A stretch of DNA of 64,000 nucleotides, taken from NCBI RefSeq assembly GCF_012034175.1, contig NZ_JAATEJ010000038.1:1-64000 (forward strand), in the 5' to 3' direction. This document shows, one piece after another, positions 1-9,254 of this stretch. The translations under genes and the position numbers were made by a program. This DNA comes from Actinacidiphila epipremni (GTDB lineage Bacteria > Actinomycetota > Actinomycetes > Streptomycetales > Streptomycetaceae). The first letter of the stretch is position 1. Each line of letters starts with the position of its first letter. The notes beneath the pieces are model-generated. The model was given only the letters and a program-made list of their open reading frames with translations, was not told where the DNA came from and ran no database searches.

Positions 1-150
1 GTCACCGGAATCACCCGCAAACCGGATGATCACACGATCCAGCCGCTTGGTCTCCTTGGCCGGTGTGCGCTGCTCGCCGAGCACATCGACGGCGACGGGC
101 GTCTCCTGCGCGGTGCCCGTGGGCATGGGGCTGCTGACCTGGCTGGTCAC
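1..150 (-). CDS. korA: 2-oxoglutarate:ferredoxin oxidoreductase alpha subunit, N-terminal part (partial)
   Basis: Only the first 50 codons lie in the window; the gene runs off the left edge. It starts at a GTG (150-148) behind a very good ribosome binding site, AAGGAGGT, about eight bases upstream. The visible protein has a flexible threonine/proline-rich leader and then enters the first conserved block of KorA-type oxidoreductases (DRVIIRFAGDSGD, residues 38-50), the start of the pyruvate/2-oxoglutarate:ferredoxin oxidoreductase gamma-like domain. The enzyme oxidatively decarboxylates 2-oxoglutarate to succinyl-CoA and passes electrons to ferredoxin, together with a KorB subunit expected just outside the window. 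Its closeness to a complex I operon without NADH-oxidising subunits is noted in the findings. Confidence 0.8.
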   Translation of the reverse strand, partial: MTSQVSSPMPTGTAQETPVAVDVLGEQRTPAKETKRLDRVIIRFAGDSGD

Positions 151-313
151 GGATACGGACCTCCTTCGAGGGCGCGGCTCACCGGTCATCGTACGGCGGT
201 AAGGTTCCCCTTCCCCGGACGTCCCGCCATTCGGGAAACACGCGTGTGACCTACCGTCCCGCATGCCGAGACGGCGTATCGTCACTCGGGACGAAAGCGC
301 CGGTGGAAGCCCT

Positions 314-334
314 GTACCTCAGGAGTTGAGGTAC
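314..334. terminator. Small inverted repeat over the response-regulator stop codon
   Basis: A perfect 8-base inverted repeat (GTACCTCA / TGAGGTAC) with a 5-base loop overlaps the TGA stop of the response regulator gene. There is no U tract. It may be a weak terminator or simply a local palindrome. The remaining bases between korA and this point (151-313) hold the korA ribosome binding site and no promoter I can defend. Confidence 0.3.
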
Positions 335-978
335 GTGAGCACTGCAAGCACCCGACGGTGATCCCCGTCACTCGGGGCCAGTCCGAGCTTCAGGAAAATG
401 TTGCTGACGTGCTTCTCCACCGCTCCGTCGCTCACCACGAGCTGCCGCGCGACCGCCGAGTTCGTCCGCCCCTCCGCCATCAGGCCCAGGACCTCCCTTT
501 CTCGCGGAGTGAGACTGGCGAGCACGTCCTGCTTACGGCTGCGGCCCAGCAGCTGGGCCACCACCTCGGGGTCCAGCGCGGTACCGCCCTCGGCCACCCT
601 GACCACGGCGTCCACGAACTCGCGGACATCGGCGACCCGGTCCTTGAGCAGATAGCCGACCCCGCGGCTGCTGCCGGCGATCAGCTCCGTCGCATACTGC
701 TCTTCCACATACTGAGACAGGACCAGTACCCCGACGCCCGGATGGTCGCGGCGCAGCTGCACCGCCGCCCGTACGCCCTCGTCGGTGTGCGTCGGCGGCA
801 TCCGCACGTCGGCCACCACGACGTCCGGCGCCGCGCCCGCCGCCGCGAGGTCGTCGACCGCCTTGAGCAGGCCGACCGCGTCGCCGACGCCCGCGACCAC
901 GTCATGGCCGCGGTCGGTCAGCAGCCGGGTCAGGCCCTCCCGCAGCAGTACCGAATCCTCGGCGATGACCACTCGCAC
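319..978 (-). CDS. NarL/FixJ-family response regulator
   Basis: A 219-residue two-component response regulator. The receiver domain (about residues 1-125) has the acidic pocket near the N-terminus (VVIAEDS) and the likely phosphoacceptor Asp57 in VVADVRM. The LuxR-type helix-turn-helix follows (about 150-200: LTPREREVL, then [13 protein letters not shown]). The GTG at 978-976 is chosen because GGAGG lies five bases upstream (984-988); a GTG at 990 and an ATG at 1038 are also in frame. The likely partners are the two sensor kinases at 2234-3580 and 3681-4907 on the same strand, with only a divergent oxidoreductase gene between. The target genes are unknown. Confidence 0.88.
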   Translation of the reverse strand: MRVVIAEDSVLLREGLTRLLTDRGHDVVAGVGDAVGLLKAVDDLAAAGAAPDVVVADVRMPPTHTDEGVRAAVQLRRDHPGVGVLVLSQYVEEQYATELIAGSSRGVGYLLKDRVADVREFVDAVVRVAEGGTALDPEVVAQLLGRSRKQDVLASLTPREREVLGLMAEGRTNSAVARQLVVSDGAVEKHVSNIFLKLGLAPSDGDHRRVLAVLTYLNS

Positions 979-1145
979 CTTGTCCTCCACCGTTCGCGCT
1001 GCCCCGTGTCCGACTGACCTGGCCCAGCATCCCAGCAACGGCGGCCCGATGGGGAATACGGTGTGCCGTGGGCAAGGTTGCGCCCCCGGTAACCGGGTGG
1101 GTGGCCCGCCGCGACCGGTCGCGGCGGCCAGGGAGAGGAGTGCGT

Positions 1146-2123
1146 GTGCGCGCGGTCGGATTCGACGTCAACGGCGGCCCCGAGGTGCTGCGTCCCGTGG
1201 AGCTGCCGACGCCGGTGCCGGGCCCCGGCCAGGTGCTCCTCCAGGTCGCGTACGCGGGCGTCAACTACGGGGAGCTCCAGCACACCCTCGGCGACTTCGG
1301 CCCGCCGTCCGGCCCCGGCGGCGTCGACGTGCCGGGCCTGGAGGCCTCCGGCGTGGTCGCCGCCCTCGGCCCGGGCGTGACCGGCCTCGCGGTCGGCGAC
1401 CCGGTCGCCGCGTACCTGCCGGACGGCGGCGGCTACGCCGAGTACGCCCTCGCGCCCGCCGAGTTCGCCTTCCCGCTGGACGGGATCACGCTGCGGGACG
1501 GCGGCGGCGCCGCGCTCGTGCTCACCACCGCCTACGGCGTGCTGACCGGCGCCGCCCGGCTGCGGGCCGGCGACACCGTGCTGATCCACGCCGCGGCCGG
1601 CGGTGTCGGCTCGGTCGCCGCGCAGATCGCCCGGGCGCTCGGCGCCGCCGCCGTCTTCGGCACGGTGGGCTCCGCCGAGAAGGCCGCGTACGCCAAGCGC
1701 TTCGGCTACGACGCGGTGCACCTGCGGGACGGCTTCGCCGACCGGCTGCGCGACCTGGACGTCATCCTCGACCCGGTCGGCGGCCAGACCCGGCTGCGCA
1801 GCCTCGCACTGCTCGCCCCCTTCGGCCGGCTCGCGGTCTACGGCGAGGCCGCGCGCGAGAGCGACCTCACGCTGCCGGTGCTGCCGTTCTGGAAGAGCAA
1901 CCGCTCGCTGACCGGCTACAACATCGGCGACCTCGCCCGCCGCGCCCCGCGCACCGTACGCGGCCACGGCCTGTCGGCCTTCGCGCTGCTCGCCTCGGGC
2001 ACGATCCGCCTCGACGTCTCCGCCGAGCTGCCGCTGGAGCGCGCGGCCGAGGCGCACGAGGTGATGCGGGCGGGCCGCAACATCGGCAAGACCCTGCTCG
2101 CGGTCGACCCGCGGCTGAGCTGA
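1146..2123 (+). CDS. Zinc-independent quinone oxidoreductase-like MDR protein
   Basis: A 325-residue medium-chain dehydrogenase/reductase of the NADPH:quinone oxidoreductase type. The N-terminal GroES-like domain contains [23 protein letters not shown]-type sequence. A nucleotide-binding domain follows with the glycine-rich motif [19 protein letters not shown]. The cysteine/histidine zinc ligands of true alcohol dehydrogenases are absent, which fits the zinc-independent quinone reductase branch. The GTG at 1146 is preferred because GGAGAGGAG lies five bases upstream; a second GTG at 1140 is possible. The gene is convergent with the neighbouring kinase gene and divergent from the response regulator. 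The substrate cannot be told from sequence. Confidence 0.85.
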   Translation: MRAVGFDVNGGPEVLRPVELPTPVPGPGQVLLQVAYAGVNYGELQHTLGDFGPPSGPGGVDVPGLEASGVVAALGPGVTGLAVGDPVAAYLPDGGGYAEYALAPAEFAFPLDGITLRDGGGAALVLTTAYGVLTGAARLRAGDTVLIHAAAGGVGSVAAQIARALGAAAVFGTVGSAEKAAYAKRFGYDAVHLRDGFADRLRDLDVILDPVGGQTRLRSLALLAPFGRLAVYGEAARESDLTLPVLPFWKSNRSLTGYNIGDLARRAPRTVRGHGLSAFALLASGTIRLDVSAELPLERAAEAHEVMRAGRNIGKTLLAVDPRLS

Positions 2124-2233
2124 GCGGCACCCCCCCGGCCACCCCCGCCACCCCCGCCGCCCTGCCCGCCGCACGCACCGCACCCCCCGCCCCGGGAAGG
2201 GGCAGGGGGTGCGGTGCGCGAGGACGGGCCGGC

Positions 2234-3580
2234 TCAGGCCCGCCAGGGCAGCTCCGCCGTGATCCGGGTCGGGCCGCCCGCGGGGGAGTCCACCGCGAGC
2301 ACGCCGTCCACCGAGTCCAGCCGCTCGGCCAGCCCCGCAAGGCCCGACCCCGCGGCCAGGTCCGCGCCGCCGCGCCCGTTGTCCGACACATGCAGCAGCA
2401 GCCGGTCCTCGACCTGCCACACGTCCACCGCCGCCCGCGACGCCCCGCTGTGCTTGGAGACGTTCTGCAGCAGCTCGGAGACCGTGAAGTACGCGATGCC
2501 CTCGATCGCCGGCACCGGCCGCGCCGGCAGCTCCACCGTCACCGTCACCGGGACCGTGCAGCGCGCCGCCACCGCCGACAGCGCCGGGCCGAGCCCCCGG
2601 TCGGTCAGGATCGCCGGATGGATGCCCCGGGCCAGATCCCGCAGCTCCTGCAGGGCGATCTTCACCTCGCCGTGCGCCTCCTCCACCATCGCCGCCCCCG
2701 CCCGCGGGTCCTCCAGCAGCTTCTCCTTCGCCAGCCCCAGGTCCATCGCGAGCGCCACCAGCCGGGCCTGCGCCCCGTCGTGCAGGTCCCGCTCGATCCG
2801 CCGCAGGTCCGCCGCCGCCGTGTCGAACACCACCCCGCGGTCCGACTCCAGCTCGGTGAGCCGGTCGTCCAGCCGGGAAGGACCCAGCAGCCCGGCCACC
2901 AGCATCCGGTCCACATGCGCCATCGCGCGGATCACCCACGGCCAGGCCAGCACCACCAGCGCCCCGACCACCACACTCAGCAGCAGGTCCGCCGGGGTGT
3001 GCAGCTGCCACCCGCCGTCGCCGCCGTCACCGTAGATCTGCAGGCCCTTCATGTCGGTGTAGGCCGGGAAGACCCACTGCCACAGCGGGTACGTCAGCAG
3101 CCCCCAGCCGTACGTGAACAGGCTCACCGAGACCGAGAAGCTGACGATGCCCCACGGGAAGTGCAGCAGCGCGTACATCACGTGCCGCCAGTTCACCCCG
3201 CTGCCCAGCTGCGCCCCGACCCGGGCCAGGAAGCCCTTGCCCTTGGTACGCGCCGGCCCCGGCTCGTCCACCTCCAGCCACAGCAGCGCCCGGGCCCTGG
3301 CCCGCTCGGTACGGCCGATCGCCCGGCAGCCCAGCAGCGTGAACACCAGCAGCGGCAGCCCGATGAACGTGACCAGCAGACCCGCGCTCACCGAGAGCAT
3401 CGTCACGGTCCACACGAAACCGATGATCCCCATCGGCAGGTTCACCAGCGCATAGCCGAACTCCCGCCACGTCCGGGCCTCGAACGGCGCACGCAGCGCC
3501 TGCGGGACGCGGTGCGCGTCCGTCTGCGACGGGTAGTCGTACGCCATGGTGGGGACCGTCCTTTCCGCTCTCGTCGTCAT
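2234..3580 (-). CDS. Membrane sensor histidine kinase (NarL/DesK type), copy 1
   Basis: A sensor kinase of about 448 residues. The N-terminal half is a membrane sensor with several hydrophobic segments (about 44-90, 135-175 and 198-218). The HisKA_3 dimerisation block follows, with phosphoacceptor His267 in RIERDLHDGAQ. The C-terminal HATPase domain shows the N box (SELLQNVSKHSG) and the ATP-lid glycines (DNGRGGAD, GSGLAGLAERL). ATG 3580 has an AAGGTGGAGG-like site upstream; ATG 3547 is a possible shorter start. From the linker helix onward it is nearly identical to copy 2, whereas the sensor halves have diverged. It probably phosphorylates the regulator at 319-978; the stimulus is unknown. 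Confidence 0.88.
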   Translation of the reverse strand: MTTRAERTVPTMAYDYPSQTDAHRVPQALRAPFEARTWREFGYALVNLPMGIIGFVWTVTMLSVSAGLLVTFIGLPLLVFTLLGCRAIGRTERARARALLWLEVDEPGPARTKGKGFLARVGAQLGSGVNWRHVMYALLHFPWGIVSFSVSVSLFTYGWGLLTYPLWQWVFPAYTDMKGLQIYGDGGDGGWQLHTPADLLLSVVVGALVVLAWPWVIRAMAHVDRMLVAGLLGPSRLDDRLTELESDRGVVFDTAAADLRRIERDLHDGAQARLVALAMDLGLAKEKLLEDPRAGAAMVEEAHGEVKIALQELRDLARGIHPAILTDRGLGPALSAVAARCTVPVTVTVELPARPVPAIEGIAYFTVSELLQNVSKHSGASRAAVDVWQVEDRLLLHVSDNGRGGADLAAGSGLAGLAERLDSVDGVLAVDSPAGGPTRITAELPWRA

Positions 3581-3638
3581 GCCTCCACCTTCGCCTGCCG
3601 CGGCCCGCCGGCCCATGGTGCGGATCGGTCTGTCCGAG

Positions 3639-3655
3639 GTGGGGCTAGCCCTACC
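3639..3655. promoter_or_regulatory. Palindromic motif upstream of kinase copy 1
   Basis: GTGGGGCTAGCCCTACC lies 59 bases upstream of the start of the copy 1 kinase gene, in the 100-base gap between the two kinases. It shares GTGGGG-Y-TA-K-CCC with a second site at 4967-4983 in front of copy 2. A binding site for the cognate response regulator is inferred from this placement only. Confidence 0.4.
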
Positions 3656-3680
3656 GGGGCCCGCCGCGGCCCCACCGGCC

Positions 3681-4907
3681 CTACCTGGCGTTCTGCCGGG
3701 CCCCGCCCGCCGCCGGCGCGCGGTCGCGCCACGGCAGCTCGGCCGTCACCAGCGTCGGCCCGCCGGCGGGGGAGTCCACGACGAACAGCCCGTCCACCGA
3801 GTCCAGCCGCTCGGTCAGCCCCGCGAGCCCCGAGCCCGCCGACACGTCCGCCCCGCCGCGGCCGTCGTCACGCACCTGGATCATCAGCCGGTCCGCACTG
3901 CGCCACACCTCCACCCAGGCGCGGGACGCCCGGCTGTGCTTGGAGACGTTCTGCAGCAGCTCGGAGACCGTGAAGTACGCGATGCCCTCGATCGCCTCCG
4001 CCGGCCGCGCCGGCAGGTCCACGGTGACCTCCACCGGGACCGTGCAGCGCGTCGCCACCGACGACAGCGCCGCGTCCAGCCCGCGGTCGGTCAGGATCGC
4101 CGGGTGGATGCCGCGCGCGAGGTCCCGCAGCTCCTGGAGGGCGATCTTCACCTCGCCGTGCGCCTCGTCCACCATCTTCGCCGCCGCCTCCGGGTCCTCC
4201 AGCAGCTTCTCCCGCGCCAGGCCCAGATCCATCGCGAGCGCCACCAGCCGGGCCTGCGCCCCGTCGTGCAGATCCCGCTCGATCCGCCGCAGGTCCGCCG
4301 CCGCGGTGTCCACCACGACCCCGCGGTCCGACTCCAGCTCCGCGATCCGCCGCTCCAGCTCGTCCGACGGCTGCAGCAGCCCGCGCACCAGCGCCCGGTC
4401 CACCGACGACAGGCCGCGGGCCAGGAACGGCAGCACCGGCCACGCCACGAACAGCGACGTCAGCGTCACCGAGAAGGTGAAGATCCCCCACGGCAGCCGG
4501 ATGAACAGATACAGCGCCGACCGCCACGCCACCGGGTCCTTCAGCGCCACCCACAGCCACTGCATGAAGCCGAACGTGCTCGGCCGCAGCGGACGCGGCG
4601 TTTCCACCCGCACCCCCAGCAGCGACCGCGCCAGCGCCCGCTCCGCCGAGCCCACGAGCCGGCAGCCGACCAGCCCGAACGCCAGCAGCGGCAACCCGAC
4701 CACGGTCACCGTCAGCCCCGCGCCGAGCGACAGCGTCGTCACCACGTAGACGAATCCGATGATCCCCATCGGGAGGTTGAGCAGCAGGAAGAGGATCTCC
4801 TTCCACGTCGCGGCGCCGAAGGCGAAGCGCGGCGGGGGAAGGGGGGCGCTGTCGGCCGGCGGGACGCGGCCGGCGGCACCGGTCGCGGAGTGTGGCGAGG
4901 CATTCAT
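3681..4907 (-). CDS. Membrane sensor histidine kinase (NarL/DesK type), copy 2
   Basis: A 408-residue paralogue of the kinase at 2234-3580. The sensor half (hydrophobic segments near residues 37-80 and 130-172) is about 50 residues shorter than in copy 1. The phosphoacceptor is His214 in RIERDLHDGAQ; the HATPase domain has SELLQNVSKHSR, DDGRGGAD and GSGLAGLTERL. ATG 4907 is chosen because a GGCTGGGGG stretch precedes it and the longer reading is proline/arginine-rich and unlike a protein. The tandem arrangement with near-identical catalytic halves indicates duplication, possibly kept alike by gene conversion. Both kinases may report to one regulator. Confidence 0.86.
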   Translation of the reverse strand: MNASPHSATGAAGRVPPADSAPLPPPRFAFGAATWKEILFLLLNLPMGIIGFVYVVTTLSLGAGLTVTVVGLPLLAFGLVGCRLVGSAERALARSLLGVRVETPRPLRPSTFGFMQWLWVALKDPVAWRSALYLFIRLPWGIFTFSVTLTSLFVAWPVLPFLARGLSSVDRALVRGLLQPSDELERRIAELESDRGVVVDTAAADLRRIERDLHDGAQARLVALAMDLGLAREKLLEDPEAAAKMVDEAHGEVKIALQELRDLARGIHPAILTDRGLDAALSSVATRCTVPVEVTVDLPARPAEAIEGIAYFTVSELLQNVSKHSRASRAWVEVWRSADRLMIQVRDDGRGGADVSAGSGLAGLTERLDSVDGLFVVDSPAGGPTLVTAELPWRDRAPAAGGARQNAR

Positions 4908-4966
4908 GCCCCCAGCCTGCCGGGCCGGTGGCCGGTCGCGCCATGGGGAAGGTGGGCCCGGCCGGG

Positions 4967-4983
4967 GTGGGGTTATCCCCCGC
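4967..4983. promoter_or_regulatory. Palindromic motif upstream of kinase copy 2
   Basis: GTGGGGTTATCCCCCGC contains the perfect GGGG-TTAT-CCCC palindrome 60 bases upstream of the copy 2 kinase start. It matches the site at 3639-3655 in GTGGGG-Y-TA-K-CCC and sits at almost the same distance from its gene. It also lies about 150 bases upstream of the divergent nuoA gene, so it could affect both. Confidence 0.4.
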
Positions 4984-5130
4984 TGTCCGGCAGGTGGGAT
5001 CCGGCGGGAGGTGCAGAACAAGCCAGGGCCTAGACTCCCTCCGTATAGATCGGCTAAAGATCCCCCGGATCGCTGGACAGCACCGGCCGATGAGTGAACG
5101 AGTGGACGAGGAAACGAGGGGCGGACGGAC

Positions 5131-5499
5131 GTGGACTACTTCCACGGCTACTCGGTCGTCGGCCTGGTCGCGGTCGTCGGTGTGCTCTTCGTCTCCGTCG
5201 CCTTCGCGTCCGGCCGCCTGCTGCGGCCGGTCGTGCCGACGCCGGAGAAGATGCTCACCTACGAGTGCGGGGTCGACCCGGTCGGCGGCGACTGGGCGCA
5301 CACCCAGATCCGGTACTACGTGTACGCGTTCCTCTATGTGATCTTCGCCGTGGACGCGATCTTCCTCTTCCCCTGGGCGACGGTCTTCGACGCCCCCGGC
5401 TTCGGCGCGACGACGCTCGTGGAGATGTTCGTCTTCATCGGCTTCCTGGCGGTCGGGCTGCTCTACGCGTGGAAGAAGGGCGTCCTCGAATGGACCTGA
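5131..5499 (+). CDS. nuoA: NADH-quinone oxidoreductase subunit A-like (second nuo operon)
   Basis: A 122-residue membrane protein with three hydrophobic segments (about 7-30, 62-82 and 92-113) and the hallmark NuoA loop containing YECGVDP and the following acidic/aromatic stretch before [15 protein letters not shown]. It is the first gene of a ten-gene operon. The GTG start at 5131 is behind a GAGGGGCGG site. The stop overlaps the nuoB start by ten bases, so translation is coupled. In complex I this subunit helps form the quinone channel beside NuoH. A TAGACT -10-like sequence occurs at 5031-5036, but no convincing -35 accompanies it. Confidence 0.92.
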   Translation: MDYFHGYSVVGLVAVVGVLFVSVAFASGRLLRPVVPTPEKMLTYECGVDPVGGDWAHTQIRYYVYAFLYVIFAVDAIFLFPWATVFDAPGFGATTLVEMFVFIGFLAVGLLYAWKKGVLEWT

Positions 5500-6140
5500 C
5501 CCCGCCGCCGTCCGAGGGCGCCGCCACCGAGGCAGCCGGGGCCGCCGGGGCCGCCGGGGCTCCCGAGGCCCCGCAGCGCCTGCCCGAGCCGCGCCGGCTC
5601 GGCCCGCTCGCCCGGCTCGCGCCCGAGCCCATGAAGGTCGTCCTCAACTGGGGCCGCCGCTACAGCCTGTGGGTCTTCAACTTCGGCCTGGCCTGCTGCG
5701 CCATCGAGTTCATCGCCGCGTCCATGGCCCGGCACGACTTCATCCGCCTCGGCGTGATCCCCTTCGCGCCGGGTCCGCGGCAGGCCGACCTCATGGTCGT
5801 CTCCGGCACCGTGACCGACAAGATGGCGCCGGCCGTCAAGCGGCTGTACGAGCAGATGCCCGAGCCGAAGTACGTCATCTCCTTCGGCGCCTGCTCCAAC
5901 TGCGGCGGGCCCTACTGGGACTCGTACTCCGTCACCAAGGGCGTCGACCAGATCATCCCGGTGGACGTCTACGTGCCCGGCTGCCCGCCGCGGCCCGAGG
6001 CGCTGCTCCAGGGCATCCTCAAGCTCCAGGAGAAGATCGCCCGCGAGTCGACGAGCGAGCGGTACGCGCCCGCCAGGCCGTCCGCCCGCGCGCTGACCGG
6101 CGGGCTCGTGACGCCGCCGGCTGCCGACGGTGACCGGTGA
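5490..6140 (+). CDS. nuoB: NADH-quinone oxidoreductase subunit B-like (second nuo operon)
   Basis: A 216-residue NuoB homologue that would carry iron-sulfur cluster N2. The expected ligands are present: the cysteine pair Cys69-Cys70 (LACCAIE), Cys135 (GACSNCGGP) and Cys165 (PGCPPRPE), with normal spacing. An alanine-rich N-terminal extension of about 45 residues precedes the conserved core. The gene overlaps nuoA by ten bases and nuoC by four (GTGA). In complex I, NuoB forms the quinone pocket with NuoD, yet this operon has no nuoD. The subunit must therefore borrow NuoD from the main operon or work in a reduced complex. Confidence 0.93.
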   Translation: MDLTPPPSEGAATEAAGAAGAAGAPEAPQRLPEPRRLGPLARLAPEPMKVVLNWGRRYSLWVFNFGLACCAIEFIAASMARHDFIRLGVIPFAPGPRQADLMVVSGTVTDKMAPAVKRLYEQMPEPKYVISFGACSNCGGPYWDSYSVTKGVDQIIPVDVYVPGCPPRPEALLQGILKLQEKIARESTSERYAPARPSARALTGGLVTPPAADGDR

Positions 6141-7042
6141 CCGGGTGGCTGCCGCGGGAGGCCGCGGAGATCTTCGGCGAGGGCGCGACCGCCGAGGAGG
6201 CGTACGACCTGCTCACCGTGGACGTGCCCGCGTCCGCGTGGGTCGCGGCGCTCACCGCCGCCCGTGACGGGCTCGGCTGCACCTTCTTCGACTGGCTGAG
6301 CGCCGTCGACGAGCCCGGCACCGGCTTCCGGGTGTGCGCGCACCTGGTCTCGCTGTGCGACGGCCCGTACGGCGGGCCCGTCAAGCGGCTGCTGCTGCGG
6401 ACGACCGTGCCGCACGAGGCGCCCGCGCTGGACAGCGCGACCGGCGTCTTCGCCGGCGCGGCCTGGCACGAGCGCGAGACCCACGAGATGTTCGGCGTCG
6501 CCTTCACCGGGCACCCCGGCCTCGCACCGCTGCTGCTGCCCGTGGAGTTCGAGGGGCACCCGCTGCGCAAGGACTTCGTGCTGGCCGCCCGGGTCGCCAA
6601 GGCGTGGCCCGGCGCGAAGGAGCCGGGCGAGTCGCACGACGGCGGGCCCAAGCGGCGCCAGATGCTGCCGCCGGGGGTGCCGGACCCGAACGAGTGGGGC
6701 CCGCTCAAGGGCCAGCTCCCGCCGGCCCCCGCCCGCCCGGCCCGCCCGGCCCGCACCCCGCGCGCCGCGGGCCCGGCCGGCGAGCGCCCGCCGCGCCGCA
6801 CCCGCAGCGCGAGCGACGGCTCCGCGAGCCAGACCCGCCCGGCCCCCACCACCCCGGACGCCCCCTGGCAACGCCCGACCCCGGAACCGCCGGCCGAGCC
6901 TCCTGCCGAGCCGAAACCGCCGACTGAGCCGAAGCCGCCGGCCGCCGAGCCCCCCGCCGAGCCGAAGCCGGCCGCGGAGCCGAAGCCGCAGGACCCGCCC
7001 GTACCGAACGACCCGCCCGCGGAAGGAGGCGACGAGACGTGA
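6137..7042 (+). CDS. nuoC: NADH-quinone oxidoreductase subunit C-like with proline-rich tail
   Basis: A 301-residue protein. The first 170 or so residues are a NuoC (30 kDa) domain, recognised by [18 protein letters not shown] and [11 protein letters not shown]. The last 110 residues are a low-complexity proline/glutamate/lysine tail with repeated EPKP units, absent from ordinary NuoC. It starts at GTG 6137, overlapping the nuoB stop by four bases, and ends four bases into nuoH. NuoC normally docks NuoD, or is fused to it, at the base of the peripheral arm; no NuoD sequence follows here. The tail may serve as a docking arm, but that is only a guess. Confidence 0.85.
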   Translation: MTGWLPREAAEIFGEGATAEEAYDLLTVDVPASAWVAALTAARDGLGCTFFDWLSAVDEPGTGFRVCAHLVSLCDGPYGGPVKRLLLRTTVPHEAPALDSATGVFAGAAWHERETHEMFGVAFTGHPGLAPLLLPVEFEGHPLRKDFVLAARVAKAWPGAKEPGESHDGGPKRRQMLPPGVPDPNEWGPLKGQLPPAPARPARPARTPRAAGPAGERPPRRTRSASDGSASQTRPAPTTPDAPWQRPTPEPPAEPPAEPKPPTEPKPPAAEPPAEPKPAAEPKPQDPPVPNDPPAEGGDET

Positions 7043-8001
7043 ACGACGCGCTCGACGTCGTGCTGCGGCTGGTCGCCGTCCTCGTCGTCTTCCTGGTCTT
7101 CCCGCTGCTGGTCGGGCAGACCGAGCACAAGGTCATGGCGCACATGCAGGGCCGGCTCGGCCCGATGTACGCCGGCGGCTTCCACGGCTGGGCCCAGCTC
7201 GTCGCGGACGGCGTGAAGTTCGCCCAGAAAGAGGACATCGTCCCGGCCGACGCCGACCGCCGGGTCTTCCAGCTCGCCCCCGCGGTCGCGCTGCTGCCCT
7301 ACCTGCTGGTGCTCATCGCCATCCCGGTCGGCCCGCGCGGCTTCGTCGGCGAGACCGTCGACGCCGGCCTGATCTTCGTGCTCGCCGTCATGGGCATCGG
7401 CGTCCTCGGCTCGCTCATGGCCGGCTGGGCCTCGGCCAACAAGTTCTCCCTGCTCGGCGGCCTGCGCACCGCCGCCCAGCTGATGGCGTACGAGCTGCCC
7501 ATGCTGCTCGCCGCCGCCTCCGTCGCGATGGCCGCCGGCACCCTGTCGCTGCCCGGCATCGTCGCGGGCTACCACTGGTGGTGGACGCTGTGGCAGCTCG
7601 TCGGCGGCCTGGTCTTCTTCACCGCCGGCCTCGCCGAACTCCAGCGCCCGCCCTTCGACATGCCGGTCGCCGACTCCGAGATCATCTTCGGCGCCTACAC
7701 CGAATACACCGGGCTGCGCTTCGCGCTGTTCCTGCTCGCCGAATACGCCGGGATCGTCGTGCTGTGCGCGCTGACCACGGTCCTCTTCCTCGGCGGCTGG
7801 CACGGCCCCTGGTCCGGCAGCGCCGGCTGGGTGTGGACGCTGCTCAAGACCGCCGTCCTCGCCTTCGTCGTCATCTGGCTGCGGGTCAGCTACCCGCGGC
7901 TGCGCGAGGACCAGCTGCAGAAGCTCGCCTGGACCGTCCTGATCCCGCTCGCCCTCGCCCAGATCGCCCTGACCGGCGTCGTGAAGGTGGTGACCTCCTA
8001 A
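7039..8001 (+). CDS. nuoH: NADH-quinone oxidoreductase subunit H-like (second nuo operon)
   Basis: A 320-residue membrane protein with about eight transmembrane segments and the NuoH signatures GRLGPMYAGGFHGWAQLVADGVK near the N-terminus and ELQRPPFDMPVADSEIIFGAYTEY in the quinone-facing loop. The acidic residues of that loop are retained. In complex I this subunit links the quinone site to the proton-pumping chain. The GTG start overlaps the nuoC stop by four bases; a GGAAGGAGG site lies about ten bases upstream. Length is close to that of NuoH from other bacteria. Confidence 0.94.
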   Translation: MNDALDVVLRLVAVLVVFLVFPLLVGQTEHKVMAHMQGRLGPMYAGGFHGWAQLVADGVKFAQKEDIVPADADRRVFQLAPAVALLPYLLVLIAIPVGPRGFVGETVDAGLIFVLAVMGIGVLGSLMAGWASANKFSLLGGLRTAAQLMAYELPMLLAAASVAMAAGTLSLPGIVAGYHWWWTLWQLVGGLVFFTAGLAELQRPPFDMPVADSEIIFGAYTEYTGLRFALFLLAEYAGIVVLCALTTVLFLGGWHGPWSGSAGWVWTLLKTAVLAFVVIWLRVSYPRLREDQLQKLAWTVLIPLALAQIALTGVVKVVTS

Positions 8002-8004
8002 GCC

Positions 8005-8598
8005 ATGGCACCCTCCGTCGGCATCCCCGGCTCCGGCCTCGCCAAAGGACTGGCCGTCACCTTGCGCACCATGACCCGGCGCTCGGTCACCGCGCAGTAT
8101 CCGGACGCGCAGCCCGACTTGCCGCCGCGCAGCCGCGGCGTCATCGCGCTGTTCGAGGAGAACTGCACGGTGTGCATGCTGTGCGCCCGCGAGTGCCCCG
8201 ACTGGTGCATCTACATCGACTCCCACAAGGAGACCGCCCCGCCGGCCGCCCCTGGTGGCCGCGAGCGCAGCCGGAACGTCCTGGACCGTTTCGCCATCGA
8301 CTTCTCCCTGTGCTTGTACTGCGGTATCTGTATCGAGGTGTGCCCCTTCGACGCGCTGTTCTGGTCCCCGGAGTTCGAGTACGCGGAAACGGACATCCTG
8401 GACCTGACGCACGAGCGCGACAAGCTCCGCGAGTGGATGTGGACCGTCCCCCCGCCGCCCGCCCTCGACCCCGCGGCGGAGGAGCCCAAGGAGCTCGCCG
8501 CCGCCCGCAAGGCCGCCGAGAAGGCCGCCCGCGAGGCAGGTCCGGGCCCCGGCCCCGCCGCCGCGGGTCCCGACTCCCCGGGCGGGGCCGGCGCGTGA
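8005..8598 (+). CDS. nuoI: NADH-quinone oxidoreductase subunit I-like ferredoxin protein
   Basis: A 197-residue protein with two [4Fe-4S] ferredoxin motifs. The first uses Cys54, 57, 60 and 64; the second uses Cys103, 106, 109 and 113. This is the NuoI arrangement that carries electrons through clusters N6a/N6b to N2. The C-terminus is a charged, then alanine/glycine/proline-rich tail of about 40 residues. It starts at ATG 8005, three bases after nuoH, and overlaps nuoJ by four bases. Without NuoEFG in this operon it is the most likely entry point for electrons from a soluble ferredoxin, by analogy with ferredoxin-type complex I. Confidence 0.93.
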   Translation: MAPSVGIPGSGLAKGLAVTLRTMTRRSVTAQYPDAQPDLPPRSRGVIALFEENCTVCMLCARECPDWCIYIDSHKETAPPAAPGGRERSRNVLDRFAIDFSLCLYCGICIEVCPFDALFWSPEFEYAETDILDLTHERDKLREWMWTVPPPPALDPAAEEPKELAAARKAAEKAAREAGPGPGPAAAGPDSPGGAGA

Positions 8599-9254
8599 AC
8601 GTTGCCGCCGCTCACCCCGGCTTCCTGTCCCCGACCGGCGTGGAGATCACCTTCGTGCTCGTCGGCCTCGCCACCCTCGGCGCGGCCGTGCTGACCGTCA
8701 CCACCCGGCAGCTCGTGCACGCCGCCCTGTGGCTGGTCGTCGCGCTCGGCGGCCTGGCCGTGGAGTATCTGCTGCTCACCGCGGAGTTCATCGCGTGGGT
8801 GCAGGTGCTGATCTACGTCGGCTCCGTCGTCGTGCTCCTGCTGTTCGGCCTGATGCTCACCAAGGCGCCCATCGGCCGCTCGCCCGACGCCGATTCGGAG
8901 AACCGCCCGGTCGCCCTGGCCGTCGCGGTCGTCGCCGCGGCGGCCCTGGTCTGGGTCGTCGTGGATGCCTTCCGCACCACCTGGATCAACCTGCACGGCG
9001 CCGTCCAGGGCTCCTCCCGCGCCACCGGCGAAAGCCTCTTCCGGCACTGGGTGCTGCCCTTCGAGGCGCTGTCGGTGCTGCTGCTGGCCGCGCTGGTCGG
9101 CGCGATCGTCCTCTCCCGCCGCGAAACCGCGGAGCCCGCGCAGACCGCAGAGCCCGCGCAGACCACCGGGAGCGCTGGCGCCGCCCGGCCCGGCGGCGGC
9201 ACCGGCACCGGCCCCACCCGCGCCGCAGGCGCCGCCGGCAAGGAGCGCGACTGA
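8595..9254 (+). CDS. nuoJ: NADH-quinone oxidoreductase subunit J-like (second nuo operon)
   Basis: A 219-residue membrane protein with five likely transmembrane segments. It carries the NuoJ core around [21 protein letters not shown], where helix 3 contains the pi-bulge region important for coupling. The C-terminal 40 residues are alanine/threonine/glycine-rich and contain a short repeat ([14 protein letters not shown]). It starts at GTG 8595 overlapping the nuoI stop and ends with one base shared with nuoK. The alignment to this family is clear, though NuoJ is generally poorly conserved. Confidence 0.91.
   Translation: MNVAAAHPGFLSPTGVEITFVLVGLATLGAAVLTVTTRQLVHAALWLVVALGGLAVEYLLLTAEFIAWVQVLIYVGSVVVLLLFGLMLTKAPIGRSPDADSENRPVALAVAVVAAAALVWVVVDAFRTTWINLHGAVQGSSRATGESLFRHWVLPFEALSVLLLAALVGAIVLSRRETAEPAQTAEPAQTTGSAGAARPGGGTGTGPTRAAGAAGKERD

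Noticed and set aside
785-3973. Long plus-strand open frame over the two kinase genes
   Set aside because: It is the opposite-strand shadow of GC-rich genes: arginine/proline/alanine only, no domains, and the kinases on the other strand are unmistakable.
5031-5049. TAGACT and TATAGAT as promoter of the nuo operon
   Set aside because: No acceptable -35 element at 16-19 bases; too uncertain to list as a promoter.
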